In this document: positions 22,466 through 34,994 of the stretch, one piece after another | Layout: each line of letters begins with the position of its first letter | How positions within the stretch are numbered: position 1 is the stretch's first letter | Origin: Roridomyces roridus | Lineage: Eukaryota > Basidiomycota > Agaricomycetes > Agaricales > Mycenaceae | DNA length: 64,000 nucleotides | Assembly (NCBI GenBank): GCA_029378245.1 | Contig: JARKIF010000009.1 | Location: 248,001-312,000, forward strand | Reading direction: 5' to 3' | Notes under the pieces: generated by a model | Seen by the model: the letters and a program-made list of their open reading frames with translations, nothing else | Database searches by the model: none | Told to the model about the DNA's origin: nothing | Made by a program: the position numbers and the translations under genes

Positions 22466-23398
22466 ATGAGCACCCAAACCTGCGGAGAATGGAAGGAAGT
22501 CAAGGGGCCCAAAGCCTTCGTCCGCGTGTATGGCGCAGAGTACTCTCCTCGTATGGGCGAAGATGCTGAGAAGATCGCTGCCGTGATCAGGCGGGTTGTC
22601 GACGAGCCTGACGTCGTAGTCAGGCCGCCCATGCCCCAGCCAGAAGGCAGGGATCGCCTTGGCGCGCCGTGGCACTTCCTTCTCTCTGGCATCTCGTCCC
22701 AGTCGCTGAATGCCCTTACGTCTCAGTGTATGTGGTCCACATCGACGGTGTCTTTCTTCGTCCTCCCCTTCGACGTTCCCCTCCCGAACTATATCGTGTC
22801 CCTCAAGAGCACGCCGCATGCCACCTGCCAAAGTGTCGCGGACTGTGTCAAAGAGAAACTGCAGACGATGGAACAAGCGACTCTATTCCTGGCGGAGCGG
22901 CTTGAAGGTGCGTTGAAGCGTCTCCTGCGCCCGCGGCATGCTCACGGGTTCTGTGCAGGGAACGACTCGGAGACCGCCGCCGTAGCGATGGTCGACTCCA
23001 TTTTCGTCCGTTCGCTGGAGGTGGACCAAGACTTGGTATTCAATGTCCACTGCACACCTGCACCTGGCCTCGGACTCGAAGATTACCTCGAGTGGGTCGG
23101 CTACGTTCGCTCCCTCGAGTACGAGACATTCTACGGAAGGCTCGTCCCTCATCTTGAAGCCGAGCAATATTTTTGTGCTGGATGCAAGGCTTCCGACCAC
23201 CCCACAGGCCTCTGTCCGCTCCCGCTGACGCCTGGCTGGCTGGGCCCGTCGTCCGACGCTTTCTTGTCCAAGAACCGACCTAAGCGACCGGCGCGACGCT
23301 CTCACGTCGACGGTTCTTCTAGAGGCGACTCGGGTCGGAAGCAGAGATCTTCTCGGCGCGGTGCATCTCTCCGGCGCTACGCTTCTGCCCCGCTGTGA
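22466..23398 (+). CDS. Gag-like ORF1 of a LINE (non-LTR) retrotransposon, 5'-truncated
   Basis: The 310-codon frame from ATG 22466 is open; in-frame coding texture (EVQVIRNGQKYTAAPPNRF) continues upstream to about 22334 where a stop occurs. The central block AFVRVYGAEYSPRMGEDAEK, IAAVIRRVVDEPDVVVRPPM and LGAPWHFLLSGISSQSL is followed by a CCHC knuckle C-x2-C-x4-H-x4-C in CAGCKASDHPTGLC near residue 240 and a basic tail. This layout fits the nucleic-acid-binding first ORF of LINE-type elements in basidiomycetes. No endonuclease or reverse transcriptase ORF follows, so it is either a fragment or a stray coding copy. The family assignment is by motif layout only. Confidence 0.45.
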   Translation: MSTQTCGEWKEVKGPKAFVRVYGAEYSPRMGEDAEKIAAVIRRVVDEPDVVVRPPMPQPEGRDRLGAPWHFLLSGISSQSLNALTSQCMWSTSTVSFFVLPFDVPLPNYIVSLKSTPHATCQSVADCVKEKLQTMEQATLFLAERLEGALKRLLRPRHAHGFCAGNDSETAAVAMVDSIFVRSLEVDQDLVFNVHCTPAPGLGLEDYLEWVGYVRSLEYETFYGRLVPHLEAEQYFCAGCKASDHPTGLCPLPLTPGWLGPSSDAFLSKNRPKRPARRSHVDGSSRGDSGRKQRSSRRGASLRRYASAPL

Positions 23399-25715
23399 AA
23401 AATTCCCAGCCAGAGGCATTTGCTCGTCATTCTTTTCGTCGCGGTGACGGTACCGGTGTTTACCAAGTGTACCGATGCTTGCAAGGGCCTCCCTCCAGAA
23501 CTGACAGCTGAGCAAGGTACTTGCTTGTAGTTTACTTTACCACTATAGTATTATCTCATTATTGCCGTGATAATTTGGTCAACCTTGTCCATGCGTATGA
23601 CTCCAAATTCCCGCTGTTTGGAATGCCAACTACCTTGACAAGATGACTGACATGCTATCACCGACCCAAGCGCCGGCGACTACGTTTTGGGTTAGATCTT
23701 GTGGGACACCTTTCAAAACGCTGTCGTATGTATTCCTGTCTCCGGTAAATTTCGTGGGTCGCGATCGGACATAAGCAGACGGGCCTACAGAAACTGCCGC
23801 ACTGCTGCCCAGCGGTAGTAGTTGGTAGTGGTGGGGCAGGTATATATACAAAGCAAGTGTTTGTGAACGGGGAATGTGCAAGTCTCGACATGTTGTCTCG
23901 GCCGATCAATAGGGCTGGATTGAAGAAATCTGAACTTACTCGTCGAGGTGGTACAAGAAGTTTCGCGCGCGAAAACGCCGGAAATTCGTCTCCATGGAGG
24001 TCGCCGCGGACGCGAGTGCTTGTCATCAGACGCTAAATTTGCGCCAAGTATCAGACCTCGCGCTGTCGTCGGCCTCGTCAGAGAGATCGGGTTCCTCGCG
24101 AGCGATATTAACCAATAGTGATTTAACCGGGTAAGCGCAGGTATGGTTTGGGATGCGATCATACGCGTATGGTGTAAAAGAGGCTATTCATTGGTAAGTA
24201 CTCTTCGAAGATACCCGTCAGATTTACGTTCCGCAGCAGCAATGCGTCAATCCGAGCTTTGATCGGTCTTCTTCTATACGGATAGGGAACGGAATGGAAT
24301 AGCACAGATACATACGTATCGTAAGCCCCAGTATCATATACAGATACCTGCCCACCTGCTCACGGTGCGGATCGTCTGTATCCACGAGTTTCTCAGCCAA
24401 TTTCACATCCCCTCACGAGTCGCTGCCACCACCTCGTCGCCGTACTAGGCGCATCCCCTCGGGTCTCCGTTTTCGCTCTCGGTAGGCAGTGTCGGCGTTG
24501 TGGTAGCGGGAGCAGGCGGCGTTGTCGTTCCGATTATAGCCCCACCCCCACCTCCGGAGGGAGCCCGGATGAGAGGGGGATACAGGAGTCAGAATGTAAG
24601 TAGAGATATCGAAAGGAAGCGTGGAAAGCTTTCGAGAAGACGCCAGCGTTTGTGAGCCGTTGGCTCGCTGGACGCAGCAGGGCCTCCGCTGAGGTGGTAT
24701 CAGCGTCGGCGCCGTCATCGGCATCGGGAGAGTGTAATCAATCAGGTGGTGCAGAACGAGGGGCAGCCCAGCCCAGAAGCGGTAACCCCCTGCTATAACC
24801 TCCCAGGCACCATGAATGGTCAGTCCGCAGACGTGATGCTGGTACAGGGTGCAAGAGGGATAGATGACGAGATCGATGCGGTGCGGAGGAAGATGTGGGT
24901 TGGTGCTCAACGTGTGTAGGGTAACTGCTCCGCCGTGTCGGCGTATATTCGCAGAGTTTACGGGGCGATAGTCTGTCGAGAGAGACTAAGTAATAGCTGG
25001 CTCCGAGTGGTCTTCTCATGCAACATGGTCGAAGGAGTACACCACGCAGGGCGGGAGGGTAGGCCTTCAGAGCGGCCATACTGCTTGGATAGACGGGCGG
25101 TGTGGCACGATGGGCAGTTACATGACTCCACAAGAAGGCGCGGAATGGCGAAGGACTCAATCTAAAGAGTACTAGTGGGTTTGGATTCATGAGTGTTGAA
25201 GAGCGGTAAGAGAGTCCTAGCGGACACACCTGTGATTCAGCCCGTCGAGAACTACATCCGCTTCCTCAATCCGAGCCAAAAGTCGCCAAAATCGGGAAAG
25301 AGATGCCTTGAGCTTGTTGCAGAAGGCCCATACGGGCGTCGGGAGAAAGGATGAGCCAGTGTGTCGTCGCGGTGGTCGTGTGGCCACTGGTCCTGGAGGT
25401 TCAAGACCGCTATCATTAGTCATCCATGGCGACTGATGCCGTGATATCCGCAGTGGCACCGCATCACCGCTTGATCGTGACTGCGGTCTTTGTTCCCAAA
25501 GCACCATGTCCACGACACCATAGGCTCGAATCCAGCCTGTCGTGTCGAAAGTGATACTGTCGACAGACATTTTCATAGACAGACCGCATTCCGGTCTAAC
25601 GAGTTACGACACCACCTTTCGACTCTTCCAAGACTCTTGAATTTCTCTGCAGTCCGATGTAGGGGTAATTTTTTTGCGTGCCACTTCATCTAACATTCAT
25701 GGATGTATAGGCGAT
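23399..25715. other. No supported gene
   Basis: Several overlapping frames of 60-165 codons occur on the minus strand (24413-25229), with Pro/His-rich texture and no motif. Nothing else is seen. Confidence 0.45.
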
Positions 25716-27186
25716 GGACATTCGATGCCCGATCGAAAATGCACAAACTGCCTCTCATTCGGTGAATCTTGTGCATGACTTCAACCCTCACATCCCGGCC
25801 GAAGAATAGGTAAGCCCGTCCGATCATCGGGTGTTACTCGACCGACACACAAAGAATCGTCGAGGAGCTCAGAAAGTGGCTGCATTGGAGGCCAAGCTGC
25901 GTGTGCTCTCAGTTTGCTCGCTCTGCTCGCGGCCGCTACAAACGACCTTCGACGACGATCTCGCCCCTACTAATACTCCAGAGGTCTTCATCGACGAATC
26001 TCGGGATGAATCCGATGAAAAATCCTAAGAAGAGGACGAGGACGAGGACGAGTGCTCACGAGTCAATTCAAGCACAGCTTCTTTGGCTCCAATACTACTT
26101 TCAGTTTCGTACGCAAGGTCTTAATATTACCGCTCGGAGGCTTCCGACGCAGCCCTTCTGACTGCTCTTGCGGGATAGATCAAGGGAAAATGGACCTCAA
26201 GCGCCGACGTACACACTACCAAGGGGTGCATTCCAGTGGGATCTATTTCCTGTGTGCCATCACCTCTTCCCATTTCTGATTCTAAGTGGGAAAATGCCTT
26301 CTACCACTTGCGGCCTGTCTACACCCTGACTTGGCACACCATCTCCGGCAGCTCTACTTCATCAACGTTCACCCAATCTCGACCCGCCCAAGCTTCGAGG
26401 CCTCCCTCTTGCGGTTTCGGTTCCCTCATCTGTGAGTCGTTTTCCGCATTTGCTCGATACATTCAATTCAACTAAGCAGTATTCGGACGATCCCGCTACT
26501 GACGGACGGGCATACTGTCTCCCCTCGATGGGAGTTCGCCTTGCAGATACGCATGGCCGACGCTACACGATGCCCAGTTTTATCGCCGTGAGTCTTAGTC
26601 GTTGTAGTTTGAGCAAAGCGGAGGTTTCTAGCTGACGACATTGTATTTCTTGGGAACAACGGCGTCGTCGGTGTCTTGGATGTACCTGGTATGTGAATCA
26701 AACTTCGTCGATTCAAATGTGATTCCTTTATGTGCAGGACCTCGATGTGCGTTTCATCCAATATCACCGCAACTATGTAGAGGATGAACGATGGAATCGC
26801 GCTTTCTGGTATCCGGGCGCTTGTGCGTCTGTGCCTCGGCCTAACCATCCATCAAGGTGTATCATCCTGGACGGCAAGCTATCCACGTTCCTCGGACGCA
26901 CGCCGAGTTTACACGCTGACTCGGAAGAGTGAACCTCTGCCTTTTTACCACCCCCGTGTTGACTGACCGGTGGGTGCTCAGCTTTGATGTGGCTCCTCCC
27001 CTCGAGGTCGACCACGAATACTGGGAATTCCCGCACGGGTTCTTGCAGCCTTCCGCTCTTTTGTTCTTTCCCACGCGGTTCGATTGTGCGAGGAATGGAC
27101 TGCGTGTACCTGTGCTTGAAACTGGACGAATCCAGATCCTCACAAAGACCTTGCGTCGGTTGTGCAGTCTATTTGATTGGAACTGA
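25716..27186 (+). pseudogene. Zn2Cys6 (Gal4-type) transcription factor pseudogene
   Basis: Pieces of one gene lie in order on the plus strand but in changing frames. The zinc-cluster end KCTNCLSFGESC is at about 25738, followed by a stop. A regulator-type linker ALEAKLR is near 25886. LRQLYFINVHPISTRPSFEA, near 26350, matches the start of the fungal regulatory middle domain. An intron-like gap leads to YSDDP (26482). ERWNRAFW is at about 26786, then LDGKLSTFLGRTPSLH, and LEVDHEYWEFPHGF is at about 27003. These blocks and their order are typical of Fungal_trans regulators (LDR..SS.LGRP..., LEVDDEYWE). Stops and frameshifts make it non-functional. Target genes cannot be inferred. Confidence 0.6.
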
Positions 27187-27821
27187 ATCATGAATCTGGA
27201 TGGATGGAAAGCGAAGCCTTGGCCGAGACATGTCAATCGAGCTGGGTGGAGAGCGACTACTCACCTCCGAGGGCGCAGCAGAGATTCGGATCAAGGGTAT
27301 CCAGAGTTTGAACCATCTGACATGGAGAACGAGGAAGAGCGCGGCACCCCGGTACCGGACTTGGCACTTGGTGTGGCAGCGTGAATGGTGCGTGGTGGTG
27401 GGACCAAGCCGGTACCATAGGCATCGGCCCGGGCTGTCAATGTTTCTCCAACAATTCTCCAAAGTTCAACCAAGTTCAATCAATCGTTTCTGCGGGCACC
27501 GGGCAACGTTTGACGCTCGTGGTGTGAAAATCCAACCTTCTTTGGGGCGAATCTCTCCAAGTGTGAGTCAATGTGTAAGAAGGATATGACCCTGAAGCCT
27601 CGTGTCCTCACGAATCACTGAAAATTTCAAATGAAAGCACGCGGCGTAGTCGCCGCAGCCCGGTTTAGTCGAATTGATCGGGACGAGCGTGAATTTCGTC
27701 CAAATACGAGATCGGACTACCACAGGTGCAAAGGTACATGTCATACATACAAGAAGTACAGAAAGAGCGCAACGTAAAAGGAATAATCCGACAGCGAATA
27801 CATGGGGCGCACAACTCAAAT
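27187..27821. other. No supported gene
   Basis: Short frames only. Confidence 0.45.
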
Positions 27822-28906
27822 TCAGGCAGATACGCTTACATTGCCATATCTCCTCAGAACGTCGGACCACGCAGCGAAATCCGCCGGATCTCCAGCTATC
27901 GTGGTGAAACCAATGTCCCCATCGGTGTCTACGTGCAATGAGATCAATCCGGATGTCTGTTTTTCACGAAGGCGTACCAATTACACAACTTTGCAGAGAC
28001 TCACGGACACCTCCCCGGCCGACTATGGTGGATTTGAAACTTTGAGGGCTTCCTATAATCTCGTTGAGAACAAGGAACGGTCCCCGAGAACATGCTTAAA
28101 CTGACGCATATTGGTATTCAATATCCGGCGAGTCACCTCGTCGACGGAGTAGGCAGAAAAGTCCAGTTTTCCCCTGGTGTCTGAGTACGTTTTAGTGCCA
28201 ACAGAATCATGTCGAGGGACGTTACCCACTTAGTTGGAGGTCGTTGAGCTCTTGAAGAACGCGGCCGTTCAATGGAGTCTCAATTTCAACTTTCCTTGCC
28301 TTGAGAACTTGTTCTACTTTCTCGTCTGTGTTGATGTGCAGCGCAACCTGCGGTAGGTTAGTCGGTCGCTTCTCACCGTTATTCTAGGCCGGGAACGCAC
28401 CTGGAATAACTGTACGGCTGTCCCCAGCTGACTGCCCAACAGTTGTATTTTGGCCTTGGTCTCGTCTGCAAGAAAGAACGCGACAATCGCAGTGCGATCT
28501 GCTGGAATTTGGCGTCGAATGTCTTCCGTGGTGCTGCTCCAAATCAGTGCTTGGGAGCCTTGGACGATAAAGCTCTAACTCACGCCTGCAGTTGCGCCAC
28601 AGCCGCCGTACCCGTGTCCCCCTTCACCTTGGCACTCAGCGAAAGCAGATCATTCATCTGGGTGGCGAGCTCGCCCAGGCCTGCTTTGTTGTCGTCTATG
28701 CACTGAAACAACGATGTCATTCGGGCTTGAAAGAAAGGCATGACTACGCTTACCGCTGCCCGCCGAATTATCTCCTGCAAAGCTGTCGCTGCTAGCCTGA
28801 GACCGGGGATAGGTGCTTCGCCAATAACGGCGAGAGGGAGAGTCAACGCCTGCGTCAGGGAGCCCTTGGTGCGGCCTTGCCGTCGTGTCCAGAACTTGGG
28901 GGGCAT
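27822..28906 (-). CDS. Helical protein of the three-copy family, copy B
   Basis: Exons run 28906-28754 (MPPKFWTRRQGRTKGSLTQA, GEAPIPGLRLAATALQEIIR), 28702-28584 (CIDDNKAGLGELATQMNDLL), then ALIWSSTTEDIRRQIPADRT with GSQLGTAVQLFQ, VALHINTDEKVEQV, TRGKLDFSAYSVDEV, SFKSTIVGRGGVRESLQSCV and a last exon TDGDIGFTTIAGDPADFAAW SDVLRRYG with the stop at 27822. Phases agree at each junction. It is closest to copy A. The flanks (27.6 kb and 28.95 kb) do not match the duplicated segment, so only the gene was copied here. Function unknown; a helix-rich adaptor-like protein is the best description. Confidence 0.5.
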
Positions 28907-31003
28907 CGAGGTCTCTGGCGTTAAAAATGCATCCCTGCATCTGTTTTGTACTTCACCCCTTAATAAAAAGGAAGGTGTCGCATAGCCTTCCGGCGGGGCT
29001 TGACATATAAACTCGCAACGACTGAAGCCCGAACGGACGTACTAAGGTGGCAGAGGAAACTTGTGGGACTCCAATGAAGAGCCTTTAAAGCATTCCGGGT
29101 GGATGGGACATGAAAGCGTACTTCTGCAATACTTAGCAGATCTTGAATCGGCCGTGGGCCGCCTGCCACGCGCGAACAACGTGCAAGAACCCTGGATAGG
29201 TAGTGTGCATCAGAACGATTTGTGGGTTCTGATTCGATTGACGCGATCCAGATAAAGTTTACAGTGCATAGCCGGCCGCCTTCCTGGCACTGGAAGTGAA
29301 GCAGCCAGAGTGGATGAATTCCCGGGCGGTGTAGATTTAATCTATACGCTAGGCGCCTTCCAGAAGAGGCGCTTCCGTACGGCAGTAAGACGCAGGCAAC
29401 GGAGTGGTGGCTTGACAGCAAAGTCGAGGCGCTAGTGATCGAATATGTAGGGTTGTCTCCCTCGCCCCGGAGTGTCGTAGATCCAGGACACGTTGCCACA
29501 CGATCCACGCACCCAGCGCCACTGTGTCGCACGCCAAGATCGTTCCATAACTTATGATGATGAGACGTCACAAACCGCCCTAGGAGCATCCCGCCCTCGA
29601 GAATTCGAGGGGCAGTACACATGGGCGCACGGGGAGTGGAGCATGGCGCGCAGCAGGCGTGAAGGGTGTCGTGCGTCCGTGACCCTCACGCGGGTTTGGG
29701 GCCGGTGGTTTGGGCAGAGCGAATGGGGAATCGACGGGAGAGTCGTCTGGTGTGCGTTCAACGGAAGGAAGTTAGTTCCAGCGTAGTATGCCACGAAGCA
29801 GGTCCTTGAAGCTGAAGCACGTCGTGAGAGGCCGCCGACGCGGAGCTAATAGAGGGACGCGGAGGGCTACGAGTAGCTTGCCATTGAGGCTGTAGAAAAG
29901 AAGCTCAGCTGGTCCCACTGGGTGCCTATGGGTAAGACTCCGCGTACAAAATCCAGCGAGCCTCGGTTACTAGACCGCCGATATGAGAGGATGCACTGAA
30001 CGGAAAAAAGTCAGTTCTCCGGTGGAGAAGTAGCCTTCGGGAGAGCGCCGAGCGGGCCTCAGCGCAAGCTGCAAGCATACGTAGCGCGCGAATTTAAAAT
30101 TACCAGTGAGCACCAAAGCGAGGATCTGGGTAGGCTCAAACATATACCGTTTACTCTCAACGCAGTGGCCACCCATCCCCCAGAGTTTTGAGACTTTTCA
30201 ACAGGTGTACTTGGGTCTTTGCACGAAAGGGTGGAAGAGGAGTGAATCGAGATGATGCCATAATGATGATGAAGAGGGACAGCCACATCCGAACTTTCAC
30301 TCGTCTACCTTCATCATTCTTATTTCTCTTATGGCCGGTTTGGCTTCTCAAGATTCCGAGACGCTTTCGCTTGATTCAGAGCATCGTCGGGCTATCTCAC
30401 TGGCAGCACATAATCTACTCCGAGTGCACCCCGATGGCATTGTACCACTATTACCCCATGGCTTCACATGCATGCGCCATGGGCCCACACGGAACGAGGG
30501 CTGGGATATCTCGGCGGAGAATTTGCTCTGCGGCCTGTGGGTCCTGCTCACATCAAGGGTCCCTAACGTCCGCATTTTCTGTCGACTGCGAGCCCACTCT
30601 TCTGGTCGCCGGTCCCTTCAAGTTCGCACTCCCGCCATCGCCTCTCAATCCGCTAACCACTGTCGGAGCCCACTCTCGTCCGGTGGCAAGGAGCTGCATG
30701 CAGGTAGCTGGTGTTTCGGGGCCTCCCTGCTGCGGGTTCTCGGCGGCGATGGAAGGGAATGGAGAAATGCAGCAACGAGGTGGAGAAGGAGGAACAAGTC
30801 GAAGGAGGATGGTACTGGGGGGCGTCTCTGAAGCTGCTCTGTTGGGATGTTGAGAGGCCTTAGCCCGGAGCTCGACGCAGGTATGCCATTCTTCCCTGCT
30901 CGCGCCGTGGATACTGGAGGAGAAACACTCGCTTCCTGCGCGGTGCCGTTATTTTTATTATTAAGATAACTTTAAACGCCAGCCAGCACAGCTGAAAATC
31001 CAA
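28907..31003. other. No supported gene
   Basis: A 221-codon frame at 30188-30853 and an overlapping 166-codon frame at 30331 share the same bases; neither shows a domain. A minus-strand frame at 28960-29622 is also without motifs. The function of this stretch is unknown. Confidence 0.4.
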
Positions 31004-32051
31004 CTATCGTTTCTTCACAACATCCAACCATGCGGAAAGCCCCCCCGAAGTTCCCGCCATCGTAATGAATGACATGTCCCCTTCGCTGACTATTGCTTGA
31101 TGAGATTTATCTGAATAGTCCGTTCCTGCCCGCGCTTACCAATTACAGAATATCGCAGTGATTCACTGACACCTTCATGGCCGGCCATGACGGAGTTGAA
31201 ACTTCTAGGTGTCCCTGTACATGCCATTAGGTGGAAGAAATTGGATGAAAGGCTTCAACTGACGCATCTTCACGTCCAGCATGTGCCGTTTGACCTTGTC
31301 GTCGTCAGCGAAGGAAAGAAGGTCCAGATTTCCCTTTGCCTCTGTATGTGATATTAGAGGCAATACAGTCATTTCGAGGACTGGCAGTTACCTAGTTCAA
31401 CGTGTTCGAATACTTGATCAACGCTCTTCGACGCATACGTAGTCTGCATCTTTAAGCCCTCGAGTTCCTGGCGGACTTCTTCGACCTTGTCGTCCGTGTT
31501 GAGTTGCAGTGTGGTCTGCATGAAATCATTTATCGCTTTTCACCATCCTTCGTCATGAACACACCTCAAAAATCTGGACAGCAGCCCCCATCTGTTGGGC
31601 CAATGTTTGGATCCTCGCCTTGGTACGGTCTCTGCGAAAGAACACGGCAAGACCATGTCGATCTGTTGGCATGTCCCGTCGAATGTCTTTCGCGATGCTG
31701 CTCCAAATCAGTGTCTGAGACCCTTGGTCTGAACAATCAAACTCACGCGTGCAATCGCGCCACAGCATCCGCCCCCGCACCGGTACGCATATCTTCCGTC
31801 GCCTTCGTACTGAGGAAAGCCAGATATTCAATAGTGGCGGTGATATCGCTGAGGCCTGTGCTGTTCTTAGCTCCACACTAAAGTAGTTATGACCTTTGAG
31901 CTTGGAGGAAGCGGGCAAACCGAAGACTAACTGCCTCTGCCCGTCCACGTATATCCCGCAAAGCTGTCGCCGTTGATTTGAGGTCAGGGAAAGCTTCGTT
32001 CATGATGGTGAGAGAGAAATCCGAAGTTTGCGTCGACGAAGAATGGGCCAT
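31004..32051 (-). CDS. Helical protein of the three-copy family, copy C
   Basis: The ATG at 32051 starts MAHSSSTQTSDFSLTIMNEA, without the tryptophan-containing start of copies A and B. The next exons read CGAKNSTGLSDITATIEYLA with FLSTKATEDMRTGAGADAVA, then LIWSSIAKDIRRDMPTDRHG with QQMGAAVQIFE. After these come a charged exon, FNSVMAGHEGVSESLRYSVI and a last exon SEGDMSFITMAGTSGGLSAW LDVVKKR, with TAG at 31006-31004. It is the most diverged copy. It lies at the left end of duplicated segment 2. Confidence 0.48.
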
Positions 32052-34023
32052 GTGCTCGTACTAGGGAAAGGGACAAGGACGTGGATGGGTTTCAAAGAAC
32101 GTATCTGAGGTGGGAGTGGGTAAGAGGCCAGGCGGTTTCGTGCCCGATCGAAACGACTGCGGCACGCATCCGAGTCGCGAGACACACGTGTAATGGAGCA
32201 AGTCTTCTCTGATGGGAACTATGACACGCCACCAAACCCCCAGAGACTCCTCGGAGCTTGTGGGCAAACTTTGCCACATGTTCCAGGCGTTTTTGGAGAG
32301 AGACAAGAAGGACAAACTTGGGCGATGGGCATAGTAGTAAAGCTAAAGGGATCCTGCCGGATCGATGGATCCAGAACGGCTCGGAGCATGATTAAGTCTA
32401 CAGCCTTGAATGCTGTTGCCTTGAGGGCGTCAAGTCCACGTGGAGGAAATGTTGAGGGTTCGTCATGAGTTCCTGACGCGATCAACGAGTGTTCAAGTTT
32501 TTTTTCACAGTGAGCAGTAAGAGCGGACAATACAACAGACGGTGCTAATGCGCAACATGACGCATGGCAGGACAGAAGAGAAGTACAGAACTCACTCGGG
32601 GAGACTTGCCGAAAAGGTCTAACAGCTCAACTTGCCAGAGACGCCCTTGGAAGGACTCGGAGAAACAGGACAAAGATCCCGGTCAGAGGTAAGGCACGGA
32701 ATGGCGCCGGCGGCTACAGTGTGTGTAAATTACGTCTGGCATGCATGACGGCAAACATGAGGCTATGGCGGAGCCGCGGAGAAGCGATACAAGTATTTGG
32801 AACTATCACACAAAGCCGCTCGGTGCTCGCGGTGGGGAAGAAGTGTGCGCACAGGGATCCGGAAGCGGTGGCGATCAGGGAGTCTTCGTGAAAAAACCAC
32901 TAATAGCATTAGTAGAAGAACGGCAAGGAACCTGTTCACGGAAAGAAAATGCATAGGCTGTGGTGGCCACTGGCCGGTAAGCCCTCACCTCGCAGTTTTT
33001 TAGAGCTGGATCCGAGTCGTAGCTCCTGATGTGGAGCGGCGGGACAGCGATGGCAGTGTCACAAAAAACCGCCCGCGAAGATAGACAGCAACGCCGGCGC
33101 AAGAAAGTGTGCAGCGGAATGCCTTCTGCCTGTAAGGCGATGAGCGAACTCGATCACTAGAGCCTTCGTAGAACAACGCGGAGAGAAGCAGCACCGAAAG
33201 CATCCATGATGCAAAACAATGCCATCCGGCGCCTAATAAGAGGGTATTGTGACCGGCCAGTCCTCATCTTTGAGTCTCGGAGAGCCAGGAGGTATTGATG
33301 CAGCTGCTCAGGTCGGACAGACGACGGCGGAGTTTGGGCGCGGAGTAAAGCTGCTTTCAAGCATTCGGAATGACGCCGGGACGTCGTGGAGCAGAGAGTA
33401 GACCGAGCACACTGAAAACTGGAGGTATCGATCATGCATGAAGTTGAAGGCCTGAAGGCGGGACCAGCGGAGCGCGACTTGGGTCCGGATTGGTGGGACC
33501 GGTAAAGAGAGAGTTATCCGACCTGTTCCGCTGCCCTCGGCAATCAAAGGTCAATGACCTTTCTAAGTTCTTTATCCCAACTCTCATCTGCTCGTCGACG
33601 TCTTTCTCAAGATTCTGGCAATTGCTCTGCTGACAGAAAATAATCCAATCGTGAACGTTCCTCGACAGGCCCAGGCCTGACCTTGACCTCCGGCGAATGA
33701 TACGATTTCAGGTTCAGGCTCTTGCCCAACTGCCGCCGACTCGACCACGATGCCGGCGCTCTCGCCGGCGGGTCTCACTCGACAGCCCGAGATGACCGTC
33801 CATTCCGCTGCTACCCGCGCGGCCCGCAGCGGATGTACGCGGATGCCTTTGTCTGAGATCGCCCTCCATTTCTTAAGGAATGGAGGGAAAGGTATATATA
33901 CCAGCCTAACCGGCCTACATAAATCGTTGTCTCCCAGACAAAAAGCGCAATGCCATCGTTGCCTGCTACTCCCCCAAGCACACCTGCTTTCCTGCCCTCC
34001 CCCGCTATCGCTCTGGCTGCTTC
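32052..34023. repeat. Segmental duplication, copy 2 (empty site of the KDZ insertion)
   Basis: Matches 4.45-6.21 kb and then, with no interruption, 10.34 kb onward. At 33910-33922 the sequence runs AGCCTAACCGGCCTACATAA, where copy 1 has the 4.1-kb KDZ element. No gene is supported inside; a fragmentary minus-strand frame is at 33584-33778. Confidence 0.75.
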
Positions 34024-34994
34024 ATGTCATTCTTTGCCGTCGTTACTGTCCTTTACGCTCTGCACGGCTACGTTTCCCCTAAAGTGGCTCACTGGCGGTC
34101 TTATCTTACGGATGTCGAGGTGCGTTTCTTTCTCGTCTCGTATCGAGCATCTCTCATTCCCTCGTTCAGACTGGCGGCGTCAACTCTACCGTAGTCATTG
34201 ACGTCAAAACCAAGCCCGCCGCCGTCCTCAAGGCAGCCCGCGCTCAGATTTTCAGTGCGAACGTATGTCTCAGTCTTGTCTCCTATCGTCCACTTCTGAC
34301 CGGCGGACCGCCAACGCAGGCCCAGCTCGCTGCCCAATCGCGGCTCGTGTCGATGCACAAGGAGCTCATGGGCCATGCTCGCTCGTCTCTCCAGCCCGCC
34401 ATCCCGCTCAATACGCCCAAGACTCCGATTCCGGCCGTCCTTGCTGGAACGGCTGCTTTCGTCAAGCGCGAAGGTCGTCTGCCTCCTGTGGTATTCGTAC
34501 CACCTCACCTTCGCCCGCCCGTCCGGTGCTCCCCTCTGCGTGCCGTCTTTACCGCGCCGCTGCCCGCCGACGTGGTGGTATCAAGCACGACGACGGACGT
34601 TGTTATAACTCTGAAACCCATCTCTTCGCCCCCTGTCTCCCCCACCCCCGCGCCTGTGCAATACGTGTCCTCCCCACGTGCACGCCTCATTGCAAACTTG
34701 GCTGTCGACTACGACACGGACGGCGGGTCGGATTGCTATGAAGATGATAGCGAAGACGGCGACGGAGAGAAAGATGACGACGACGAAGAGTTCGTCATTA
34801 AAGATCTCAGTCCTGCCTCTAAACAACGAACCATATCTCAACCACCCCTCCGCAACTCGCGACTGCCCAACCTGTGGCGGGCGGCAAGGCATACGCCTCC
34901 TTCCAAAGCGAAACAAGTCATTCGCAAGTCGTCCAAGCGCGTATCGCGTGGCAAGCGAGCTACCGAAAACAAAGAAAATTCAAACACAGTCTGA
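34024..34994 (+). CDS. Small protein with hydrophobic N-terminus and charged tail, function unknown
   Basis: Exons 34024-34119, 34170-34262 and 34320-34994 join in phase 0 and give 287 residues. The protein begins MSFFAVVTVLYALHGYVSPK (a short membrane-like or signal-like segment), continues TGGVNSTVVIDVK and QLAAQSRLVSMHKELMGH, then a Pro/Ser/Thr-rich middle. It ends with an acidic block (YEDDSEDGDGEKDDDDEEF, near residue 195) and a basic tail (SSKRVSRGKRATENKENS). The mixed acidic/basic end could suggest a nuclear or chromatin protein, at odds with a signal peptide. An earlier ATG at 33950 is in another frame. A broken copy is at 10345-10857. Confidence 0.55.

Noticed and set aside
30188..30853. 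221-codon plus-strand open frame
   Set aside because: Overlapped by other long frames in the same GC-rich stretch and without any motif or splice support; likely chance.
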